The notes beneath the pieces were generated by a model. It was given only the letters and a program-made list of their open reading frames with translations. It searched no databases and had not been told where the DNA came from. This document shows positions 49,417-58,789 of a DNA stretch of 64,000 bases, piece by piece; positions within the stretch are counted from its first letter, which is position 1; each line of letters starts with the position of its first letter. Both the position numbers and the translations under genes were made by a program. The DNA is from Bacillus_BA fengqiuensis (GTDB lineage: Bacteria; Bacillota; Bacilli; Bacillales; Bacillaceae_H). Where the stretch lies: NCBI GenBank assembly GCA_030813035.1, contig JAUSTV010000001.1; one strand, given 5' to 3'.

Positions 49417-50478
49417 ATGAAAATCTTATATGTCATCAATAAATCAACGGATGGTGGAGCGGTAACGACAACGCGGAGTCGCATCAATGCTTTCCGGAAA
49501 AGAGGAATTGAGGCAGAAGTATTATTTTTTTCACGTGGTGACGGTGCAAAGATGTTTGAGGGAATTCCTCATTACCATGTTAAGGGTATCAATGATTTTC
49601 AAAAAAGAATTACAAAGGGAGGTTATGATTGTATTATTTTCGTTTATTCCCTTCACTATCTTAAGCATGTGCCTAGCAACTATAAAGGAAAAAAGATATA
49701 TGAACTCCGCGGCTGGACCAGCGGATCCGTAACTCAAGTTAGCAAAAAGGACATTAGTAAGTCTGTCGATGCACTTGTTTGTATTGCTAAATATATCAAG
49801 CCATTAGTGAGGCCATATTTCAGAAAGGATATCCCTATATTTGTAGATGGAAATACAGTCGATCCAATGTTTCAATATGTGAAGCCTTCTGAAAGAAGCT
49901 GGGCAAACGCTCCCCAACCTGAACCAAATCATTCCGTCATTGCTTTTGTTGGAAGAGTAGACCAACTAAAAAATTGGCAGGAGTTCATTAAGATTTGTAG
50001 AATTTCGGCAAAAAAATATCCAATCGAGGCTTGGTTTATCAGTAATCCAAAAGCATCAAGGGAGATACACGATATGCATCAGGAATGTTTAAAACACCAA
50101 TTAAAGTATAAAGTGGTCCATGTTTTCAATGAAAATATGCCCGAACTTTACTCTATTGTAGCTGACTCCGGAGGGTGCGTACTGTCAACGTCTTTAAGCG
50201 AAGGACTAGGAAATTCGATTTTGGAGTCGATGGCATGCCAATGTCCAGTAGTCAGCTCGGATAAGCCTGGTAAAAATGAGATTATTACTCATGAGCATAA
50301 TGGTATGCTTTATAAACTCGGTGATATAAATAAAGGAGCCGGCTGTGTAGAGAAAATCCTCAAGGATCTTCCGTTTCGTCAAAACATGATTCAGAATGCA
50401 TTATCCACTATTCAAAATGACTACAATCAAGATGTCTATGTGAATCGGTACGTGAACATATTGGCCAAAATAAAATAA
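49417..50478 (+). CDS. Glycosyltransferase family 4
   Basis: 353 residues. KILYVINKSTDGGAVTTTRSRINAFRKRG opens the GT-B N-domain. The C-domain has VIAFVGRVDQLKNWQEFIKICR and STSLSEGLGNSILESMACQCPVVSSDKPGKNEII, with the conserved Glu pair that binds the nucleotide sugar. A retaining transferase by family rule. Good ribosome site AAAGGATGG. It lies in line with the other plus-strand glycan genes, about 140 nt after the previous one. Confidence 0.88.
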   Translation: MKILYVINKSTDGGAVTTTRSRINAFRKRGIEAEVLFFSRGDGAKMFEGIPHYHVKGINDFQKRITKGGYDCIIFVYSLHYLKHVPSNYKGKKIYELRGWTSGSVTQVSKKDISKSVDALVCIAKYIKPLVRPYFRKDIPIFVDGNTVDPMFQYVKPSERSWANAPQPEPNHSVIAFVGRVDQLKNWQEFIKICRISAKKYPIEAWFISNPKASREIHDMHQECLKHQLKYKVVHVFNENMPELYSIVADSGGCVLSTSLSEGLGNSILESMACQCPVVSSDKPGKNEIITHEHNGMLYKLGDINKGAGCVEKILKDLPFRQNMIQNALSTIQNDYNQDVYVNRYVNILAKIK

Positions 50479-50703
50479 TTGAAAGAGTACTGTTATGAAG
50501 GATATGTTGCTGGTGCAATGTATCTTTTTTATATTTATTGACTGGCAAACGGTAAAACGGTATAGGGAAAGTGACGGCAATCACGATTTGGCGCCAATCT
50601 AAGGCTTAAAACTTAAATGCTGCAATAGGGGTAAGAGCCGTTTCATTTTCTGGATGGTGTCAATATATTAATCTTGACATGATAAAAAGGGGGTAACGAT
50701 CAT

Positions 50704-52212
50704 TTGGAAAAATTATCGGTTATTCTTCCTGTCATGAATGAAGCTGACAAGATTGCAACTATTATTCAAGAGCTAAAAAAGTTACGTCCTTTTGAAATCA
50801 TAGCTGTTGTAAATGGTTCTAATGACCGTACATCACAAATTGCACAAACAATGGGAGCAAGAGTAATTGAATACAAAGAACCGCTGGGCCACAACATAGG
50901 AAGGGCAATCGGTGCTTATCACGCAACAGGTGATATCCTTTTATTTCTCGATGGTGATTTTATCATTCGTTCTGAGCACCTTCTTCCGTTTGTGAATGCC
51001 ATTCGCTCTGGACATGATCTTGCTGTAAACAATTTAAGCCCGATTATGAAAAGCAAGAATATTCCCCATACAGTTTCTGTAGCAAAAGCAGTGATAAACG
51101 AATTGTCTGACCGAAAAGATTTATCGATCAATTCCCTCGTAGCTGTACCGCATGCCATAAGCAGACAGGGCGTCCAAAAAATTGGCTGGCAGCACCTGGC
51201 TGATCCGCCTTTAGCCCAAACTATTGCCCTTCATTTAAATCTCTCGATTGTTTCACCCAAATATGTGGATGTCATCAGTCCGAATAAAATTAGGGCAAAC
51301 AATCACTTCCAAATAGAAAAGGGCTCTCCATACCCAAAAAGCACGAGCCGGATTATCGGTGATCATTTAACAGCGATTCATTATTTGGGGCAGGAGTTAG
51401 GCAGCCGAGGCGGTTATGCCGATGGTCAAGACAAAGATTTGTTGCAAAGCATCGAAATTCATAAAACCAAACAAAATACTAAACGCAGTATCGTCATCAC
51501 AGCAGAGAAAAAAGCATCCCACCTTCCAAACACGATTCAAGCTCTAAAGAATAAACTGAAAGCAGAAATTATTGTCATTTTACATGATCCCGACAAAGAG
51601 TTTACTACCCGGTTAATAAATGCGGGTGCGAGGATAGTCCCTCTATTAAAGCCTGCGGATTCTTACACAATGAGGGCAGTTGGTGCAGCATACAGTTCCG
51701 GGGAAATGATTCTTTTTATTGATGGTCATTCTTCGATCCTTCCTAATAAACTACAACCCTTTTTCAAAGAAATCGAAAAAGGGGCGGATATATGCCTGAA
51801 CGATGCATCAAATCTTCTGAAAAAACCGCCTATAGATTCCATTCAATTCCTCCAGTACTTTTTAAATATCACCATGAAAAAGCCGGACTTATTAAACAGT
51901 TCCCTAACGGATACTCCGCATGCCATCCACCGGAGGGTACTAAACAAAATCGGTTGGCAAAGCTTGGCGATTCCTCCTTTAGCGTATGTATATACAATTA
52001 CTGGCGGATTCAAAATCGAGGTATGTCAATGTATAAACAGAGAGGCTGTAACATTAAATCATGCACAAAAAGAACGGTTATATGGTGACCATTTGGAAGC
52101 ACTGCTCTACTATTTGTCTATTACAAACAAACGCGGCGGCTTTACGGTAGGAAGTAAGAATTATGATGTGCTTGAGGAACTAAAAAATCAAGATAATCAG
52201 CTGGGAATGTGA
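50704..52212 (+). CDS. Double-domain family 2 glycosyltransferase (paralogue A)
   Basis: 502 residues from TTG, with GGGGGTAA about 10 nt upstream. Domain 1 (1-250): SVILPVMNEADKIATIIQELKKL, VVNGSNDRTSQIA, and DGD in ILLFLDGDFIIRS; it ends SRGGYADGQDKDLL. Domain 2 (258-502) repeats the fold in weaker form: ITAEKKASHLPNTIQALKNKL, then ILFIDGHSSILPNKL with DGH in the metal position, and ends KRGGFTVGSKNYDVLEEL. Both halves share TPHAI/PHAI, GDHLxAIxYL and RGGxxxG blocks, so the gene arose by internal duplication. The gene at 53813 is a paralogue of the same design. Confidence 0.82.
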   Translation: MEKLSVILPVMNEADKIATIIQELKKLRPFEIIAVVNGSNDRTSQIAQTMGARVIEYKEPLGHNIGRAIGAYHATGDILLFLDGDFIIRSEHLLPFVNAIRSGHDLAVNNLSPIMKSKNIPHTVSVAKAVINELSDRKDLSINSLVAVPHAISRQGVQKIGWQHLADPPLAQTIALHLNLSIVSPKYVDVISPNKIRANNHFQIEKGSPYPKSTSRIIGDHLTAIHYLGQELGSRGGYADGQDKDLLQSIEIHKTKQNTKRSIVITAEKKASHLPNTIQALKNKLKAEIIVILHDPDKEFTTRLINAGARIVPLLKPADSYTMRAVGAAYSSGEMILFIDGHSSILPNKLQPFFKEIEKGADICLNDASNLLKKPPIDSIQFLQYFLNITMKKPDLLNSSLTDTPHAIHRRVLNKIGWQSLAIPPLAYVYTITGGFKIEVCQCINREAVTLNHAQKERLYGDHLEALLYYLSITNKRGGFTVGSKNYDVLEELKNQDNQLGM

Positions 52213-52231
52213 CAACCAGAAAGGAGAGAAT

Positions 52232-53242
52232 ATGATGCATATTTTAGTCACAGGATGTGCCGGATTTATTGGCTATCATTTATCAAAAAGACTGCTTAGT
52301 GAAGGGTACACTGTTATAGGTATTGATAATCTGAATGATTATTATGATGCTTCCTTAAAGCGTGATCGACTAGTTCATTTACTTCATGAAAACTTTTTTT
52401 TCCATAAGGTTAGTTTAGAAGATGAGAAGGGACTTAAAGATATTTTTGAAAGATATAGGCCTAAAGTTGTCATTAATCTTGCTGCACAGGCAGGTGTTCG
52501 CTATAGTCTTGAGAATCCGCGCGCATATATTGATTCAAATATTATTGGTTTCTCCAATCTTTTGGAGGAGTGCAAGAGAACGAACGTCGAACATCTACTT
52601 TACGCATCTACCAGCTCTGTATACGGAGCCAATACAAACATGCCATTTTCCACCCATCACTCCGTCGACCATCCAGTAAGCTTATACGGGGCAACGAAAA
52701 AGGCAAATGAGCTTTTAGCACATGCGTACAGCCATATACACGGATTGCCTGTTACAGGATTAAGATTTTTCACCGTATATGGTCCGTGGGGAAGACCGGA
52801 CATGGCCCTTTTCCTATTCACGAAGGCCATTTTAGAAGGCAAACCGATTAAAGTATTTAACTATGGAAAGATGAAAAGAGACTTTACGTATGTTGATGAT
52901 ATTGTTGAAGGAATCGTCCGGTTGATCCATCGGAAGCCGACTCCTGATCCGAAATGGAATGGAGACAAACCAGATCCCGCCGCCAGCCTTGCTCCATATA
53001 AACTCTATAATATCGGGAATCACCAGCCCGTGGATTTAATGGAGTTTATCGAAGTAATTGAAGAAAAACTAGGCATGAAAGCCAAAAAAGAATTTTTGCC
53101 GCTCCAACAAGGAGATGTACCGGAAACATTTGCGGATATAAAAGATTTAATGGAAGACACAGGATTTTATCCAAAAACGTCTATTAAAGAAGGTGTCGGG
53201 AAGTTTATTAATTGGTACAAGGATTATTACAAGGTTCAATAG
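52232..53242 (+). CDS. NAD-dependent nucleotide-sugar epimerase (UDP-glucuronate 4-epimerase-like)
   Basis: 336 residues, extended SDR. NAD motif TGCAGFIGYHLSKRL at the N-terminus, INLAAQAGVRYSLENP, catalytic ASTSSVYGAN and YGATKKANE (YxxxK), LRFFTVYGPWGRPDMALFLF, and RDFTYVDDIVEGIV. These segments match UDP-glucuronate 4-epimerases, giving UDP-galacturonate. It starts 19 nt after the double-domain transferase gene with AAAGGAGA, so it is in the same operon. The sugar dehydrogenase at 55329 would supply its substrate. Confidence 0.9.
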   Translation: MMHILVTGCAGFIGYHLSKRLLSEGYTVIGIDNLNDYYDASLKRDRLVHLLHENFFFHKVSLEDEKGLKDIFERYRPKVVINLAAQAGVRYSLENPRAYIDSNIIGFSNLLEECKRTNVEHLLYASTSSVYGANTNMPFSTHHSVDHPVSLYGATKKANELLAHAYSHIHGLPVTGLRFFTVYGPWGRPDMALFLFTKAILEGKPIKVFNYGKMKRDFTYVDDIVEGIVRLIHRKPTPDPKWNGDKPDPAASLAPYKLYNIGNHQPVDLMEFIEVIEEKLGMKAKKEFLPLQQGDVPETFADIKDLMEDTGFYPKTSIKEGVGKFINWYKDYYKVQ

Positions 53243-53290
53243 GCAATCGGACGATTTTCACCTTAATAAAGAATCTGTTGGAGGCTGAAT

Positions 53291-53667
53291 CTTGAACTAC
53301 CCACCACTTAGCTAACGCTTGAAGTGGGGGATTCCTGCGAACACCAGTGTATCCACTAGTTTCTTAGCAGGCTCTACCCGTAGTCCCTACGGTGAAAGAT
53401 TTTTATATGTTATACGTTGAACTCGCCACACATCCTACTTTAGCTTGGTTTTCGCAACTTCGGTATGCGTGGGACGATTAGAACGTTGAAGATTTTACGT
53501 GACAGACGTTTTTCCTGTCACAACCTCCTATCTTCAGTTTTCAAAGAACAACTTACAGGAAAATTATATCATGCGAACTAGTGTTTCGCTATGCGAAAAG
53601 GCGATTCATCTCCCACTTATTTTTGGGCTACCCCCTACACAAAATTGAAGTCGGAGTCTTCTCGCCT
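53291..53667 (-). mobile_element. IS200/IS605-like non-autonomous element with structured RNA-like segment
   Basis: No transposase or tnpB frame is present, but both ends look like IS605-family ends. One is CTTGAACTACCCACCACTT with hairpin CCACTT/AAGTGG (53304-53327). The other is AGGCGATTCATCTCC with GGAGTCTTCTCGCCT (53599-53667). On the minus strand a TATAAT (53563-53568) precedes a chain of hairpins: GTGACAG/CTGTCAC (53499-53521), CCGTAG/CTACGG (53378-53392), CCTGC/GCAGG enclosing CTAGTG/CACTGG (53334-53371) and the terminal CCACTT/AAGTGG. This layout resembles omega-RNA or HEARO-type RNAs of TnpB/IscB elements. The RNA assignment is inference. Confidence 0.6.
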
Positions 53668-53812
53668 AAAATGATAAAAGTTTTTCCGGTCATTTAAAAT
53701 CTATTTGTTAAATTTGATTCAAAAATAGACTAAATCATTGGAGTAAATGCCGTGTCAGTCAAGCTGTAAATAAATATTATATTGTTAAGCTATATAGAGG
53801 AAGGAGCGTATT

Positions 53813-55348
53813 ATGGGCGATAAAGCAGCTGTACTTTCTTCTAAAGTTTCTTTCGTTATCCAGGCGCAAAATGAAGAAAAAACAATTGGAAAGGTAATTA
53901 GTCAAATAAAAAAATTAAAACCGCATGAAATCATTGTCGTCGTAAATGGGTCAACGGATCAAACAAGTAAAATAGTCCAATCATCAAAATGTACTTTACT
54001 GGAGTATGAAAACCCGCTTGGCATTAATCTTGGAAAAGCAATTGGTGCTTTTCATGCGAGCGGAGATATTCTTGTTTTTCTTGATGCAGACATTGTCATC
54101 CCTTCTGATCGTCTTCTTTCATTTGTGCAAGCTATTCAGGGAGGAAGTGATGTGGCTTTAAATGATTTAAATTGGGCTATGAAGCGAAAAGTCAGGCCAC
54201 ATCCTACGTCTCTCTCAAAAAAAGCATTAAATTTGTTCCTCGGACGAGAAGAGCTTGGCATTAACGCATTGGGTGCCATACCGAATGCTTTTAGCCGAAA
54301 AGCAGTTGAACAAATCGGGTGGTGGAATTTAGTCGATCCCCCTTTGGCCCAGACGATGGGTATTCTTGATGATCTTTCATTTAGTGCTCCAATATCAGTA
54401 GATGTTATAAGAACGAATAAAATTCGCCCGGAGCAGCACCGTACAAAAGCAGCTAATTCCCCTTATCCAAAATCAACGAGCCGCGTTATCGGAGATCATT
54501 TACAAGCAATCAAGTATTTAACAGAGCAAAAAGGGATAAGAGGCGGGTATGCTGATGATAGAAAGCGGCCATCGGAGACGGCATCGTGCAAGGACATGAG
54601 AATAAAACGAAGCGCCGTCATCTCTTTAGAGCAAGGTTCCAAGCAACTGAAAAATACTATTAAAGTTTTAAGAAATATCAATGTGAAAGAAATAGTAGTT
54701 GTTGGATCGATGGATTCACAGCTATTATCAGATTTAAAAGAAGCAAGAATAATAGCAGTGCCTATGCAAGAATCTTTAGGGTCTTATGCCTCAAGAATGC
54801 TGGGGACCCTTAACAGTTCAGGTAAAGTTACTTTATTTGTAGACGGCCATTCGGCCCTTACCGAAAAGGATTTGCTTCCATTTTATGAAGCGGTAGAAAA
54901 AGGAACGGATATCGCGCTCAATAACACTAGCTTCCTTCTTGATACCATTCATCCAATTGACCCTCAAAGTACGATTCAATATTTTCTTAACATCGCCATT
55001 AAAAAACCAGGATTATTGAACAGTTCACTCGTTACGACTCCTTATGCCATTCACCGGCAGGTCATCAAAAAAATTGATGTTCAATCTTGGATGATTCCGC
55101 CGCTCGCATATGTAGAGGTTGTCTTGCATGGATTTAAAATAAGCGCTCCCCGTACTGTAAAGGTATCCAGTTTACCATTAAATCGATCTAATTGTCGGAA
55201 CATTTTCTTAGGCGATCATATAGAGGCTATTCATCATTATTTGCAAAAAACGAATGAACGAGGCGGTTTCACTGACGGCGGGAAAAACCGTGCTTTATTA
55301 GAGGAGATGAAGAAAGGGAGTTCCCTAAATGAAAAAGGAGAAATATAA
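53813..55348 (+). CDS. Double-domain family 2 glycosyltransferase (paralogue B)
   Basis: 511 residues, same architecture as the gene at 50704. Domain 1: SFVIQAQNEEKTIGKVISQIKKLKPHEIIVVVNGSTDQTSK with DAD in ILVFLDADIVIPS, ending RGGYADDRKR. Domain 2: SAVISLEQGSKQLKNTIKVLRNI with DGH in TLFVDGHSALTEKD, ending RGGFTDGGKNRALLEEMKK. ATG with AAGGAG upstream. It overlaps the next gene by 20 nt. The two paralogues flank the epimerase gene and the IS-like element, so a duplication of transferase genes was followed by insertion. Substrates unknown. Confidence 0.82.
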   Translation: MGDKAAVLSSKVSFVIQAQNEEKTIGKVISQIKKLKPHEIIVVVNGSTDQTSKIVQSSKCTLLEYENPLGINLGKAIGAFHASGDILVFLDADIVIPSDRLLSFVQAIQGGSDVALNDLNWAMKRKVRPHPTSLSKKALNLFLGREELGINALGAIPNAFSRKAVEQIGWWNLVDPPLAQTMGILDDLSFSAPISVDVIRTNKIRPEQHRTKAANSPYPKSTSRVIGDHLQAIKYLTEQKGIRGGYADDRKRPSETASCKDMRIKRSAVISLEQGSKQLKNTIKVLRNINVKEIVVVGSMDSQLLSDLKEARIIAVPMQESLGSYASRMLGTLNSSGKVTLFVDGHSALTEKDLLPFYEAVEKGTDIALNNTSFLLDTIHPIDPQSTIQYFLNIAIKKPGLLNSSLVTTPYAIHRQVIKKIDVQSWMIPPLAYVEVVLHGFKISAPRTVKVSSLPLNRSNCRNIFLGDHIEAIHHYLQKTNERGGFTDGGKNRALLEEMKKGSSLNEKGEI

Positions 55349-56600
55349 AATTGGAATTATCGGGTTGGGTTACGTAGGCTTGCCGCTTGCTCAGTTGTTT
55401 CTTAAACAAAATCACACTGTCTACGGAATTGACGTTGATGTATCAAAAATTAACAAGTTAAAACAAGGAAAAACCTATTTAAGTGATTTTACAGACCGGG
55501 ATATTGAAGGGATGTTTGAAAACAAGGCGTTCCATGTTGGTATCTCCTTCGATGTATTATCACATGTTGATGTGATCATTATATGTGTTCCAACTCCTTT
55601 AACACATGAAAACTTACCTAATTTAGAGTATGTCAGGAGTGCTTTAAAGAGTTCTCTTCCTTTTATTGGACCAGAGCAATTAATTGTTCTTGAAAGCTCG
55701 ACATATCCGGGAATGACGGAAGAGGAAATATGCCCGCTCGTTCAATCGAAAGGATTGAAGGTTGGAGAAGATGTGTATGTGGCATTTTCACCTGAACGAA
55801 TTGACCCCGGCCAGAAGCAGTTTGAGCTTCAAGACATCCCAAAGATTGTCGGAGGGATAACCCCTAAATGCAGCGAATATGCTAAAAATGTCTATGAATC
55901 TATTTTTGCTAAGGTTGTGATGGTTTCTTCGGCTAAAGTTGCCGAAATGTGCAAACTGGTAGAGAATTCTCAACGATTAATTAATATTTCGTTTATGAAT
56001 GAACTCGCCATGTTATGTAACAAAATGAACATTAATGTGTGGGAAGTCATCGATGCCGCTTCGACAAAACCTTTTGGATTTACGCCATATTATCCCGGGC
56101 CGGGAATAGGGGGACACTGCATTCCAGTCGATCCTCTTTATTTAGCTTGGAAAGCAAAAGCCCACTCATTTAATATTGAATTTATTCAATTGGCCCATCG
56201 AATCAATCAAGGAATGCCTCGTTATATTGTAGAAAAAATAGAAAAGCATCTCCAGAAAGAACTGAATCATTCTCGTATTTTCATTGCGGGAGTAGCGTAC
56301 AAAAAAGATGTTAATGACGTTCGGGAGTCTGCTGCCTTGCCGATCATTCAGCTTTTAATCGAAAAAGGGGCAGATATAAGTTACTATGATCCGTATGTTC
56401 CGGAGATAACAGTGGGGGAAAAGCTCTTTAAATCCAGTTCTCTTACTTCAGAAAAATTAAAGGAACATGACTGTACATTGATTCTTACAGATCACACCGT
56501 TCTGCCTTACGAAACGATCGTACAGCATTCTCCGCTTGTTATTGATACACGGAATGCCACGAAAAAAATCGGGAATTTGGGAAATGTAAAAATGTTATAA
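55329..56600 (+). CDS. UDP-sugar 6-dehydrogenase (UDP-Glc/UDP-GlcNAc/UDP-ManNAc dehydrogenase family)
   Basis: 423 residues. NAD motif IGIIGLGYVGLPLAQLF, VPTPLTHENLPNL, ESSTYPGMTEE, YVAFSPERIDPG, and the catalytic cysteine in GPGIGGHCIPVDPLY near residue 257. The C-terminal third holds VAYKKDVNDVRESAALPII. It oxidises C6 of a UDP-sugar to a uronic acid using two NAD. Length and the SPERIDPG motif fit the WbpA/WbpO/WecC branch, so an N-acetyl-hexosamine substrate is at least as likely as UDP-glucose. With the epimerase it would give a UDP-uronic acid for the cluster's transferases. Start inside the preceding gene, with AAAGGGAG. Confidence 0.92.
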   Translation: MKKEKYKIGIIGLGYVGLPLAQLFLKQNHTVYGIDVDVSKINKLKQGKTYLSDFTDRDIEGMFENKAFHVGISFDVLSHVDVIIICVPTPLTHENLPNLEYVRSALKSSLPFIGPEQLIVLESSTYPGMTEEEICPLVQSKGLKVGEDVYVAFSPERIDPGQKQFELQDIPKIVGGITPKCSEYAKNVYESIFAKVVMVSSAKVAEMCKLVENSQRLINISFMNELAMLCNKMNINVWEVIDAASTKPFGFTPYYPGPGIGGHCIPVDPLYLAWKAKAHSFNIEFIQLAHRINQGMPRYIVEKIEKHLQKELNHSRIFIAGVAYKKDVNDVRESAALPIIQLLIEKGADISYYDPYVPEITVGEKLFKSSSLTSEKLKEHDCTLILTDHTVLPYETIVQHSPLVIDTRNATKKIGNLGNVKML

Positions 56601-56640
56601 AAAAGAGTCAACCAGAATGTGAGATGGTTGACTCTTTTAT
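56599..56640. terminator. Terminator of the glycan cluster
   Basis: AAAAGAGTCAACCA / TGGTTGACTCTTTT with a 10-nt loop, A- and T-flanked. Confidence 0.9.
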
Positions 56641-56756
56641 GATGAAAGCTGCTCTTCTGTTCTTCATTCTCACTTAGTTAGCTTGAGGTTTTAAGTGACG
56701 TAGGAGAGATCTTATGATTATACATAAAACAGTTAAATGTCGAACTTGTTGAGCAT

Positions 56757-58577
56757 TTACAACTGCTCAAAATAACGGGCGATGCCTTCGTAAATGGCCT
56801 TGGCGGCGTTTTGCTGGAAGGCGTCTGATTTGACGACTTGTTCTTCAGCCGGGTTGGAGAGGAAACCAAGTTCCAGCAGCACGGCCGGTTTTTTATTTTC
56901 ACGAATGACATGGAAGTTCCCGAAACGAACGCCCATATCGTTCATGTCTGTATATTTTATGAGACTCTCTTGAATGGCTTTTGCCAGCTGACGTTCTTTT
57001 TCAGCGCTGTAATAAAAAGACATGATGCCGTTTGCACTTGGTCCCGCCGCATTATAGTGAATGCTGATGAACGCATCCGCATTATGTTGATGGCTCACGT
57101 TCACACGTCCGGAAAGGCTGATGAACGTATCATCGTCTCTTGTCATGACCACGTTCGCTCCGGCTTGTTCCAATAAGGATACGACGCGTTTGGCAGTGTT
57201 GAGGGCCAATGTTTTTTCCAATGATCCTTTTTGGCCGACCGTTCCGCTGTCTTTCCCACCGTGGCCTGCATCGATGACGATTCGTTTGCCTTTTAATATA
57301 CTTGCCGGTACCGAAGGGGGGGCGGTCGGTGCAGTAGGCGCCGTGTTTCCTTTCGTCACAAGCCATCCTGCGATCCATGCTTCTTTTCCGTTGGAGAGCT
57401 TGATGTTCATCCATCCATTTTGCTCTTTGATGAGCGTGTAAGTCGTGCCGGCTTGTCCGCTTCCGACAACCGAAAAGTTCGTCCCGGGTCCTTTTCGTAA
57501 ATTGGCACTTGATTTGAGTGTAACGGACTGCAAGGGAGTCGTCGGTTTTGCCGTATCGGGTTTACCACTTGCTTCTTTCATCGTTAAATAAGGGGAAGCC
57601 ACCCATCCTGTTTGATTGGCTGGGGTTTTTACTTGCGCCCATCCGGACCGAACTTCAAGAATCGTCACGACCGTATTCCGCGACAAAGAATTCAAGACTT
57701 TGGCGTTGGTACTTGGCATCGAGCGCAGATTCAAGCTGCTGACGTTGACGGTCCCGGTTTTACCTGTTTGGGGAGAGGGGGCAGCTGGCTTGTTTGGCTG
57801 AACGGTCGTTTGAGAAATGGTCAAATAAGCAGCGGAGACCCATCCGATTTTCTTATTGTCCATTTTAATTTGTACCCAGCTTCCTTGTGTTGAAAGAACA
57901 CTTACTTTCGTATTTTTTGGTAAAGAGGCGACGATTGCCCCATTTGTGCTTGCCGAGGAACGGACATTTAAATTGCTTGCCGTTACCGTTCCTATTTTTC
58001 CTCCTGTGACAGAAGGGGAAGCAGCAGGATTGGCGGCACCGCCTGTTTGAGGAGAAGCCGTTTTCGTTACATATTGGCTGGCGACCCACCCGGTTTGATT
58101 TTGTGCCGCTTTAATTTGTGACCACCCGTCTTTTTCCGCTAAAACGGTCACTTTTGTCCCATTTGGCAAAGAAGCGATAATGTTTCCGCTCGTACTTGGG
58201 GCAGAACGGACATTCAAGCTGCTTGCTTTGATGAATGCATTCACGCCTGTTTGTGCAGTGGATGACGGTTTTGGGAGAGTTTTTGGTGCCGCCGCTTTTC
58301 CTTTTTTTTGTATGTATGTAGATGATACCCAGCCTTTCTTATTTTCATATGTAATGTTAGACCAACCATCCTGTTCGGCTAAAACGCTTACTTCCTGATT
58401 TTTGCTGAGTTTGCCGATGACACTGCTTCCGGTACTTGGATAGGAGCGAACATTCAGCGCATCAGCCGTTACCGTGGCATATTCGTTCGGAGCGGCAGCC
58501 GCACCTGAAGGAGTCGTTAACAATGGACTCACGAGAACCGAACAGCCAATGCTGTAAATAAAAGGTTTCTTTGTCAT
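56757..58577 (-). CDS. N-acetylmuramoyl-L-alanine amidase with five SH3b domains
   Basis: 606 residues, exported. Signal peptide MTKKPFIYSIGCSVLVSPLL with cleavage probably after AAAA. Five bacterial SH3 domains follow (LNVRSYPSTGSSVIG, LNVRSAPSTSGNIIA, LNVRSSASTNGAIVA, LNLRSMPSTNAKVLN, ANLRKGPGTNFSVVG), which bind cell wall. The C-terminal Amidase_3 domain (about 430-606) has the zinc ligands His in VIDAGHGGKD, Glu in SLEKTL and His in SIHYNA, and the catalytic Glu in LLELGFLSN. It cuts the amide bond between MurNAc and L-Ala. The start at 58577 has GGAGAGGTG upstream; longer in-frame starts to 58628 lack one and bury the signal peptide. Confidence 0.93.
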   Translation of the reverse strand: MTKKPFIYSIGCSVLVSPLLTTPSGAAAAPNEYATVTADALNVRSYPSTGSSVIGKLSKNQEVSVLAEQDGWSNITYENKKGWVSSTYIQKKGKAAAPKTLPKPSSTAQTGVNAFIKASSLNVRSAPSTSGNIIASLPNGTKVTVLAEKDGWSQIKAAQNQTGWVASQYVTKTASPQTGGAANPAASPSVTGGKIGTVTASNLNVRSSASTNGAIVASLPKNTKVSVLSTQGSWVQIKMDNKKIGWVSAAYLTISQTTVQPNKPAAPSPQTGKTGTVNVSSLNLRSMPSTNAKVLNSLSRNTVVTILEVRSGWAQVKTPANQTGWVASPYLTMKEASGKPDTAKPTTPLQSVTLKSSANLRKGPGTNFSVVGSGQAGTTYTLIKEQNGWMNIKLSNGKEAWIAGWLVTKGNTAPTAPTAPPSVPASILKGKRIVIDAGHGGKDSGTVGQKGSLEKTLALNTAKRVVSLLEQAGANVVMTRDDDTFISLSGRVNVSHQHNADAFISIHYNAAGPSANGIMSFYYSAEKERQLAKAIQESLIKYTDMNDMGVRFGNFHVIRENKKPAVLLELGFLSNPAEEQVVKSDAFQQNAAKAIYEGIARYFEQL

Positions 58578-58663
58578 ATTTTTCACCTCTCCTAAGAAAA
58601 TTGTAGGGGACATATGATTCATCGTCAATGAGTTGGGGAAATAAAAGGGAAAATAGACCTAAA

Positions 58664-58706
58664 AAATAAAGAAACATGGGCGTTCGTTTCCCATGTTTCT
58701 TTATTT
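58664..58706 (-). terminator. Terminator of the two-gene membrane protein operon
   Basis: AAATAAAGAAACATGGG pairs perfectly with 58690-58706. Read on the minus strand it ends in a T-run (TTTATTTTTTAGG). Confidence 0.85.
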
Positions 58707-58789
58707 ATACATAAGTCGGCATACAGCAGTAGTTGGCCATTGCCAAAATGATGGATGACGAACCGCGATGGATGTTTTGGATGCTGGTT

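Noticed and set aside
50704..55348. Calling the second GT2 halves dead because DxD is replaced by DGH
   Set aside because: DxH is a valid metal motif in related GT-A enzymes, and the first gene of this cluster also uses DxH, so activity cannot be excluded.
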